Assembly (NCBI GenBank): GCA_017466695.1
Contig: JAFTTR010000022.1
Location: forward strand, 62,001 to 126,000
Length of the DNA stretch: 64,000 nucleotides
Reading direction: 5' to 3'
DNA from: Alphaproteobacteria bacterium
GTDB taxonomy: Bacteria > Pseudomonadota > Alphaproteobacteria > CAAHEQ01 > UBA3637
Below the pieces are notes generated by a model. It saw only the letters and a program-made list of their open reading frames with translations, was not told where the DNA came from and searched no databases. The translations under genes and the position numbers were made by a program. Each line of letters begins with the position of its first letter. Positions within the stretch are counted from its first letter, which is position 1. Shown here one piece after another: positions 58,617 through 64,000 of this stretch.

Positions 58617-59443
58617 TTTTCTTCTCCTTTTTTAATGCTTTTTCTAATGTCTTCTTCTGTCATTTCAACGAGAGGTTCGTTTAATAATTGAACTGCTGCT
58701 TCATTTTCCATAGTTAAAATTTTCACAATAATATTTGCAGCTGTTATTTTAATAAGAGCTTTTAAATTTCTGTTTTGTAAAGCGTGAGATTGTACTTGAT
58801 TACATCCAGCTGTTTGGGAGGCCAGAAGTGATTCGGCATCTTCTTTTACTTTGGATCGAAGAGCTGTTGCCAAAGCAAATCCTTTAGAAGCTGCTTCATT
58901 TGCATATTTTTTTCTTTTTGTTTGCATAGCTTCTCTTTCAGAACTTGGGGCGTTGTCATAAGCGCTTTTATTTTCAAAGAACATAAGTTTAATAAGTTCT
59001 TTTTTTGCATCAGTTATGGAAGCATCTTTTTTTGTAAAAGGTAAAAATTCTGAATTTGAGATAATGTCTATAACTTTTGTTTTCTCTTCCTTTTTTCCTT
59101 CATCTTTATCTTTTCCTTCCTCTTTTCCTTCAGTATCTTTTTCAGCTGTTTTTTTAGGAATACTCCCTTTTGAAATATATTCCCAAGCTGTTGTTTTAAT
59201 TTCTGTTTTTTTGTTCCCAGGTTTTGCAGAACAATTTGCTTTTCCTGTTTGGACTTCTTGAAGTTTGTCTTCTTTTGAAGCTGTTTCATTCGCTGTTGCT
59301 TGGTTTGTATGTACATTGAAAATGTTTTTGAAAACTTTACTTGCATTTTTTGTATCAATAATTGGGCAGGCTTGAACAGCAGTTGAATAGGAGCCAACCA
59401 ATAAACAAACAATTAAAGTGGAGAAAAGAATTTTTTTATACAT
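58613..59443 (-). CDS. Secreted helical protein of the type IV secretion operon (series member 4)
   Basis: A 276-residue protein with signal peptide (KILFSTLIVCLLVGSYSTAVQA) and a Lys/Glu/Asp-rich central stretch. The C-terminal helical half is of the same type as in its neighbours: RKKYANEAASKGFALATALRSKVKEDAESLLASQTAGCNQVQSHALQNRNLKALIKITAANIIVKILTMENEAAVQLL. The pattern small-x-x-x-F-A-L ... N-x-x-(hydrophobic)-x-x-I-x-x-x-x-x-x-M-E-x-E-A is repeated in the series. Function unknown; VirB5-like is the best guess. Coupled to the next gene by ATGA. Confidence 0.68.
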   Translation of the reverse strand: MYKKILFSTLIVCLLVGSYSTAVQACPIIDTKNASKVFKNIFNVHTNQATANETASKEDKLQEVQTGKANCSAKPGNKKTEIKTTAWEYISKGSIPKKTAEKDTEGKEEGKDKDEGKKEEKTKVIDIISNSEFLPFTKKDASITDAKKELIKLMFFENKSAYDNAPSSEREAMQTKRKKYANEAASKGFALATALRSKVKEDAESLLASQTAGCNQVQSHALQNRNLKALIKITAANIIVKILTMENEAAVQLLNEPLVEMTEEDIRKSIKKGEEK

Positions 59444-59455
59444 AGTTTATCTCCT

Positions 59456-60217
59456 TTACTCTCTTACGGCGAGGGATGGAAGGCCTTTATCTTGCATTTC
59501 GCCTAAACTATATGCTTCCAAATTTAAAAAACGAAGTAATCCTATTTCATTTAATATCATACTTGAATTTTGGTTTGCCATAGCGTTTCCTTTTTCCATA
59601 TCCACGATTGTTTTTCGTTTTTCAGTATCTGCTTTTTTAGCTTCTTTATAGTCTTTATTGTTATCCATTAAAGCAAAAGATTTTTGAGCAACAGCCCGTC
59701 CTTGTTCCCATGTTAGATGATAAATCGATTGCATGGCTTCTTGTGAATTTGGTACTAAAACATCTTCTGCAGAAGTATCTTTAATTTTTGAGCCACTGCC
59801 TAGATCCATGTCATAGAATGATAAAGCTGTTTTATCCTCTTGATATACTGTTTTGTAATCGATAACTGCATTTTTTTTGACAGCGCTGTGAACAGATGGA
59901 ACATCAGGAGTTTTTTGAGCTAGATAAGGATTTAACCATGGGAATGTCATAGGGGTTGCATCTTTATTTGTGACGAGGGTCTCATTTTTAACTTCTTTTT
60001 CTTTTTTTGCGTTTTCTTTTGGTTCTCCCAAATTTTTATTTTCACCGTCTTGATCCTCTTTTGTGCGTTTTGACAAATCAGTAGCCATTTTTTGGATGGT
60101 AACTTGTGCTTTTCCAAGAGCCGTTTCAATAGGCGCTGTTGTTGGACCTGCCAAAACCGGCGTAGAAAAACAAACTACAGAGAGTATTAAAAGGATTTTT
60201 TTATTCAAATTAAACAT
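59456..60217 (-). CDS. Secreted helical protein of the type IV secretion operon (series member 3)
   Basis: A 253-residue protein: signal peptide MFNLNKKILLILSVVCFSTPVLAG. A charged linker follows, then the shared helical half: QSIYHLTWEQGRAVAQKSFALMDNNKDYKEAKKADTEKRKTIVDMEKGNAMANQNSSMILNEIGLLRFLNLEAYSLGEMQ. The -KSFALM- and LLRFLNLEA sections line up with -KGFALA- and KILTMENEA of member 4. No cysteines in the mature part. It lies 12 bases upstream of member 4 with its own ribosome site. Confidence 0.66.
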   Translation of the reverse strand: MFNLNKKILLILSVVCFSTPVLAGPTTAPIETALGKAQVTIQKMATDLSKRTKEDQDGENKNLGEPKENAKKEKEVKNETLVTNKDATPMTFPWLNPYLAQKTPDVPSVHSAVKKNAVIDYKTVYQEDKTALSFYDMDLGSGSKIKDTSAEDVLVPNSQEAMQSIYHLTWEQGRAVAQKSFALMDNNKDYKEAKKADTEKRKTIVDMEKGNAMANQNSSMILNEIGLLRFLNLEAYSLGEMQDKGLPSLAVRE

Positions 60218-60235
60218 GTTAATCTCCTTTTTCTC

Positions 60236-60997
60236 TTAGAATATTCCACCGAAAGCGCCACCTATGCCGCCAGTTAGAACAGAATCAAGCATAGAGTTTG
60301 TTGGACTATTTTGTTCTGTAACAGTCATAGATCTTTGGGCATTTGTAATTGCTACTGCCCTGAGTAAATCGTTGAAAATTTGAGCATTTGTGTTTGCTGT
60401 TGCTGTACTTGCTGCAACAGCCGATCCTAAATCTGTTGAACTAGAGGTTTTTTTTGCAGCAGCAGCATTGACAGAAGTTGAATTATCCCCAACGTTTCTT
60501 GCGGCAACAACTCTTTTAGAAATGCCATAAGCGTATCCATAAGTGGCTAGTTCAGTCGTTGCAACTTCTGTGTTTCTACTTGTTTTTGCTTTATCTGCTG
60601 TACTAGCTGTGTTCGGATCATCCTTTCGTTTGAATTTGTTATCATAGGTATTTGCCATGCCTTCTCCTTCAGGCAATTCCCCCTTTTTTGCACCACCTTT
60701 TCCTCCTTCTTCTTCGTCATCAGAAGAAAAGGCGCTCGAAACAGTATTTGACACCTTTGTAATACCGAGATCTAAATAGCTTTTCCCTGCGGCAAGCCAA
60801 GCTTGTGGACCACCTAAAATAAGTTTTTTTATTTCAGCATTTTTTCGAGTATCTTTCTTTTCCATAGCTGTTTTATCATCTTCTTGAACGGCTTCTTGGG
60901 TCGTAGAACTGTGTCCTCCAACGTCATTAATCTGTGCTGCAAAAACAGAAGGATAAAAACAAAAAGATAAGAGAAGAACAGGTAATAATTTTTTCAT
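60236..60997 (-). CDS. Secreted protein of the type IV secretion operon (series member 2)
   Basis: A 253-residue protein with signal peptide (KKLLPVLLLSFCFYPSVFA). It has an amphipathic helix before the shared word SSAFSSDDEEEGGKGG, a Thr/Ala-rich section, and a C-terminal helix (TATANTNAQIFNDLLRAVAITNAQRSMT) in the same position as the N-x-x-I-x-x-L-L helix of the other members. The end is Gly/Phe-rich (GGIGGAFGGIF), very like the end of member 1 (SLVGGATGGLF), which supports a common origin. One-base overlap with member 1. Confidence 0.68.
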   Translation of the reverse strand: MKKLLPVLLLSFCFYPSVFAAQINDVGGHSSTTQEAVQEDDKTAMEKKDTRKNAEIKKLILGGPQAWLAAGKSYLDLGITKVSNTVSSAFSSDDEEEGGKGGAKKGELPEGEGMANTYDNKFKRKDDPNTASTADKAKTSRNTEVATTELATYGYAYGISKRVVAARNVGDNSTSVNAAAAKKTSSSTDLGSAVAASTATANTNAQIFNDLLRAVAITNAQRSMTVTEQNSPTNSMLDSVLTGGIGGAFGGIF

Positions 60998-61773
60998 TAG
61001 AATAGCCCTCCTGTAGCGCCACCAACTAAGGATGATACAGCCCCGCTTGCATCACCACCAAGAGGTTGTTTTGCTTTATTAATGGATTGGAATGAAACAA
61101 GTGCTTCAACTTCTAGTCGTTTAACATCCATAGATAAAAGAGTTGTAGCCATGTTAATAAAAGCAAGCTCACCTTCCGTTCTGTTTTGTAAAGCGGCTGT
61201 TATATTTTCAGATGAGGAGGCTTCGTTTTCAATATCCTTTTTCTTTTCATCATATTTTCCAGAACTATTAATGACCGTTGTTGAATCGGCTAACAATTCT
61301 TTGGCAGAAGAACTCATCATAGAGACAATATTGGCTTTTGTGCGCTTAATTTCATTTGACGACAAAGATTGATTTGTTTCATCAACATAAAAACAAGCAG
61401 ATGCGCCAGCAGGTGTATCTAGCCCGTCACAATCTGGTTTGCCATCTCCTGTGAAAAATTTAACAACTGAACTAATTGCATCTCCAATTTTTTCTTTCAA
61501 TTTTGAAAGTCCACCTTTTGCTTTTCCTAACATATCGGAAAATCCTGAACCCGCAGAACCACTAGAGGCACTTTCAGGATTAGGTGTTCCTTGTGTTGTT
61601 AATTCGGCTCCTCGAGACTTGTTTAAAAGTTCTTCTTGCTCCATATTCTCTTTGGATCCTTTGTCGTCGTGTTTTACATTGCTGTAATTTGAAGGCCATA
61701 TAGCACATTGTGCATCAAAGTTGCAAAAAGATACTGAAACAATTAGGATTGCAAGTATTCTAACTATAAACAT
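60997..61773 (-). CDS. Secreted protein of the type IV secretion operon (series member 1, first gene)
   Basis: A 258-residue protein with signal peptide (MFIVRILAILIVSVSFCNFDAQC). Then an amphipathic helix LGKAKGGLSKLKEKIGDAISSVVKFFTGDGKPDC, a two-Cys loop (CDGLDTPAGASAC), a Ser-rich helical half (RTKANIVSMMSSSAKELLADSTTVI ... LAFINMATTLLSMDVKRLEVEALVSFQ) and a Gly/Phe end (GGATGGLF). It opens the secretion operon after GGAGGGG. The gap to folD is only 42 bases and contains TATAAT on the minus strand (61802-61807) but no clear terminator, so it may be read from folD as well as its own promoter. Confidence 0.68.
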   Translation of the reverse strand: MFIVRILAILIVSVSFCNFDAQCAIWPSNYSNVKHDDKGSKENMEQEELLNKSRGAELTTQGTPNPESASSGSAGSGFSDMLGKAKGGLSKLKEKIGDAISSVVKFFTGDGKPDCDGLDTPAGASACFYVDETNQSLSSNEIKRTKANIVSMMSSSAKELLADSTTVINSSGKYDEKKKDIENEASSSENITAALQNRTEGELAFINMATTLLSMDVKRLEVEALVSFQSINKAKQPLGGDASGAVSSLVGGATGGLF

Positions 61774-61815
61774 ATCCCCTCCAAAAAAAATATACTCTCT
61801 TATTATAATTTTACA

Positions 61816-62670
61816 CTATTTTAGAGATTTTGCAAAGTTTTTTTTATATGAATTTAATAGATTAACATAAAGCATTGTGACAGTCATTGGCCCAACACCT
61901 CCTGGAACAGGCGTGATTGCTCCAGCAATGCCCAACATGCTTTCAAAATCAATATCTCCAGTGATTTTTTTGTTATCCAGACGTGTGATGCCAACATCTA
62001 TCAAAACAGCCCCTTTTTTGATATAAGAACTTTGAATAAGATTTGGTTTCCCTGTGGCAGCAACAACAATGTCTGCAATTTTACAAATCTCGTCCATATT
62101 TTTTGTTTTAGAGTGGGCTTGTATAACGGTGCAATTTTCAGCCATGAGCATTTGTGCGAGTGGTTTTCCAACCAATCGAGATCTGCCAATAATTAAGGCT
62201 GTTTTCCCTTCCAAAGAGGGGAGAACTGATTTAATTAATTCAAGACAGGCTAATGGGGTACAAGGTTTTAAATCGGTTTTAGAAATGAAAAGATTTCCAA
62301 GATTATGGGGATGTAATCCGTCAACATCTTTGTTTGGATCAAGTGTGGCTAATACCTTATTTTCGTCAAAATGGGGTGGAAGTGGTAATTGAACTAAAAT
62401 ACCATCAACGGTATCATTTTGATTCAGTTCTTCAATGAATGAAATAAGCGCATCTTCCGTCATAACTGGGGAAAGTTGAAAAACTTCAGCTTCGGCACCG
62501 ATTTTTTCACCTATTTTTTTCTTATTAGCAACATAAATTAAACTCGCAGGATTATCCCCAACAAGAATAACAGCTAGTTTAGGTTTTCTTTCAAAAGTTT
62601 GAATCTCTTTTTTCAAGTTTTCTTGAATTTGAAGAGACATTTTTTTTCCATCAATAATAATTGTTTCCAT
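61816..62670 (-). CDS. folD: Methylenetetrahydrofolate dehydrogenase / cyclohydrolase
   Basis: A 284-residue bifunctional FolD of one-carbon metabolism, interconverting methylene-, methenyl- and formyl-tetrahydrofolate with NADP. The catalytic Tyr/Lys region reads ASLIYVANKKKIGEKIG, the substrate motif GILVQLPLPPHF and DPNKDVDGLHPHNLGNL, the cofactor fold IIGRSRLVGKPLAQML, and the terminal signature TPVPGGVGPMTVTMLYVN. It follows surA by 19 bases with an AAGGAG site. Between it and the secretion operon there is no visible terminator. Confidence 0.97.
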   Translation of the reverse strand: METIIIDGKKMSLQIQENLKKEIQTFERKPKLAVILVGDNPASLIYVANKKKIGEKIGAEAEVFQLSPVMTEDALISFIEELNQNDTVDGILVQLPLPPHFDENKVLATLDPNKDVDGLHPHNLGNLFISKTDLKPCTPLACLELIKSVLPSLEGKTALIIGRSRLVGKPLAQMLMAENCTVIQAHSKTKNMDEICKIADIVVAATGKPNLIQSSYIKKGAVLIDVGITRLDNKKITGDIDFESMLGIAGAITPVPGGVGPMTVTMLYVNLLNSYKKNFAKSLK

Positions 62671-62689
62671 TTTTATTCTCCTTGAGGTG

Positions 62690-63862
62690 TTATCTCATCT
62701 CAATGACGGTAAATCTTTTGGCGTTTCTTAAAAGTTTTTCAGAGAGGGTTTCCATTGATTTTGCTTCTAAACGTAATTTCAGTTCGCTATCGTCTGGAAT
62801 AACTTTTTTGTTAATGATTTTGCATTTCATAAAAAATAAATCTGAATCAGGGGTTTGAATAGGTCCAACAACTTTTTTTAATTTTACGTCTTGTAAAATA
62901 GATTTCAATTCTCGTGGAAGTTGTTGAGGAGATATCATCCCTGATTTTACAGATTCTTTAATGGCAATATCTTTTGCAAAATTTAAAAAGGTCTCACAAG
63001 AATTGAGTTTATTAATTGTATCCCCAAGAGCTGATGTTTTATTCGCAGGAAGAGCCATTTGTGCTAATTCCCAAACAGGGACAGTTTCGGTTGTAATAGC
63101 ATATTTTCTATCGATAACCAAAATAATTAAATAGCCTTTTGGTGTTTTTAAAGGGGCAGACACATCTCCTGGACCCATTTGTTTTAAAACTTCAAAAATT
63201 TCTTTGGAGTATTTGTTTTTTTCAATCCAACCAACTTCTCCCCCTTTTTTTGCAGAAGATGCAATAGAATGTTTTTTTGCAAGTTCTTGGAAAGATTTTC
63301 CTTTATGTAATTCTTGGTAACATTCTTCGGCTTCTTTTTGATTTGAAATTAACATCTCTGCAACATAAAAACCTTCTTCCTTTAATTCGTTCTTTAGGTT
63401 GTTTTTAAGCTGATCTATTTCAGCTTGTGAGGGTTGATGCAAGGAGCGTTTGTTTTTTTGCAACACTTGTAACCACATTAAATCAGCACGAATTTGTTCT
63501 TCTAAAATGCTTAGAGGAATGTTGTTTTTTTCTAAGACTTTTGTCATTTCTCCTTTTTTCATCCCATTTTGAGATTCTAAATGAGCAATTGCCTCTTTAA
63601 CTTCTTTATCACTAACGGAGAAACCATTTCTTTGAGCCTCCACAATTTTAACTTTATCATCAATTAAAGAATTAAGAGCTTCTTGAACGTATTCACTTTT
63701 TTTCTCTTTTGTTAAGGGTGTTGAATTTTGGATAGATATTAATTTGGCACGAGCCGTTGCATCAAAAGCAGAAATGGGTTGATCGTTGACTTTTGCAACA
63801 ATTTGGGCTGCACTACAAGATAGGTTAATAAGCAATAAACATGTAAAAATAAATAATTTCAT
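62690..63862 (-). CDS. surA: SurA-like periplasmic peptidyl-prolyl isomerase
   Basis: A 390-residue chaperone for outer-membrane proteins. Signal peptide (KLFIFTCLLLINLSCSAAQ), then the SurA N-terminal chaperone domain (IVAKVNDQPISAFDATARAKLI ... LNSLIDDKVKIVEAQRNGFSVSDKEVKEAI). A parvulin domain occupies residues 165-255 (AEMLISNQKEAEECYQELHKGKSFQELAKKHSIASSAKKGGEVGWIEK). A worn second domain makes up the remainder. Its ATG overlaps the lptD stop (TAATG), the usual lptD-surA arrangement for outer-membrane assembly. Confidence 0.93.
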   Translation of the reverse strand: MKLFIFTCLLLINLSCSAAQIVAKVNDQPISAFDATARAKLISIQNSTPLTKEKKSEYVQEALNSLIDDKVKIVEAQRNGFSVSDKEVKEAIAHLESQNGMKKGEMTKVLEKNNIPLSILEEQIRADLMWLQVLQKNKRSLHQPSQAEIDQLKNNLKNELKEEGFYVAEMLISNQKEAEECYQELHKGKSFQELAKKHSIASSAKKGGEVGWIEKNKYSKEIFEVLKQMGPGDVSAPLKTPKGYLIILVIDRKYAITTETVPVWELAQMALPANKTSALGDTINKLNSCETFLNFAKDIAIKESVKSGMISPQQLPRELKSILQDVKLKKVVGPIQTPDSDLFFMKCKIINKKVIPDDSELKLRLEAKSMETLSEKLLRNAKRFTVIEMR

Positions 63863-64000
63863 TACATTCCCCCTAATGTTTTAAGAATAAATTTTACCAT
63901 AAAGGATGTATTCCCTTCGTATTCTCTATCATAGGTAAAGGATTTATCTAATTCAAATGCTATGATTGTACAATCATTTTCATATTGAGCGACAAGGCCT
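63862..64000 (-). CDS. lptD: LptD (LPS-assembly outer-membrane protein), C-terminal end only
   Basis: Reading in from the right edge on the minus strand, 45 codons end at 63862. The peptide GLVAQYENDCTIIAFELDKS continues FTYDRE and ends MVKFILKTLGGM, which matches the last beta strands of alphaproteobacterial LptD (Y-E-x-D-C ... F-x-L-K-x-x-x-K-x-L-G-G). LptD inserts lipopolysaccharide into the outer leaflet. Linkage to surA supports the call, and the presence of LptD implies this organism makes LPS. Confidence 0.8.
   Translation of the reverse strand, partial: GLVAQYENDCTIIAFELDKSFTYDREYEGNTSFMVKFILKTLGGM

Noticed and set aside
59016-59261. Plus-strand open frame inside the secreted-protein genes
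   Set aside because: It is the complement of a Lys/Glu-rich stretch, giving a Phe/Ser-rich artefact, with no ribosome site.
44975-61773. Assigning the system as Dot/Icm (type IVB)
   Set aside because: A repeat-bearing VirB10 recalls DotG, but VirB8, VirB9 with the L-R-E-G motif, and VirB11 fit the VirB/Trb type better, and no DotA, DotC, DotH or IcmB-like gene is seen.
61802-61835. Promoter for the secretion operon using TTGCAA and TATAAT on the minus strand
   Set aside because: The spacer would be 22 bases, too long for a sigma-70 promoter. Only the TATAAT is noted.

Overview
The window reads as a chromosomal segment of an AT-rich, uncultured alphaproteobacterium, probably host- or gut-associated. 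The lineage call rests on several markers: a circularly permuted two-piece ssrA whose tag reads ANDNFAPVALAA, an alphaproteobacterial-type SspB directly behind it, a ChpT-like histidine phosphotransferase, a P-type (VirB) type IV secretion cluster with two VirB8 proteins as in Rickettsiales, and a long eukaryote-like IleS. No species name is claimed.

Layout. 1-6.8 kb holds housekeeping genes: the tail of an RND efflux pump, an unknown gene, mlaE-mlaF lipid transport, radA, cvpA, a cytidine-deaminase-like gene and rlmH, then tRNA-Ser. 7.1-13.5 kb is NAD metabolism: a Nudix hydrolase, a CofE-like ligase behind a leader hairpin, then pncA-nadM-pncB-nadE (complete nicotinamide to NAD salvage) divergent from the regulator nrtR. 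The gap between them carries a duplicated 30-bp operator-like motif. 13.5-18.8 kb holds unknown genes, including a 1223-residue protein coupled to a 260-residue partner. 18.8-23.8 kb has an acetyltransferase, a glycosyltransferase, a possible MITE and an AlgJ/AlgI-like polysaccharide O-acetylation pair. 23.8-26.2 kb holds tRNA-Gln, tRNA-Arg, an ankyrin-repeat gene and several structured repeats whose ends copy the 3' ends of tRNAs.

26.2-33.5 kb holds rho, a degenerate sucC/sucD pair coupled to chpT, and ileS. 33.6-38.6 kb is one of the most unusual regions: rlmB is translationally coupled to three tandem mTERF-like helical-repeat proteins, followed by permuted ssrA, sspB and a ribbon-helix-helix gene. 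38.5-44.8 kb has uppP, a beta-propeller protein, a moxR-DUF58-DUF4381-like operon ending in an unusual TerB-like protein, rpmG and a peroxiredoxin.

45-61.8 kb (minus strand) is a type IV secretion operon. Read 5' to 3' it has five small secreted proteins that look like diverged relatives of one another, a 521-residue secreted coiled-coil protein, a VirB8-like protein, a small VirB7-like lipoprotein, a second VirB8, a VirB9 with a C-terminal SPOR domain, a 2213-residue VirB10 whose centre is roughly 90 copies of a 17-residue glycine repeat, and VirB11. It ends at a strong terminator. It lies directly behind lptD-surA-folD with no visible terminator between. VirB4, VirB6, VirB2/3 and VirD4 are not in the window. 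The giant VirB10 with its secreted paralogue series is the best candidate for an undescribed system; the mTERF trio is second.
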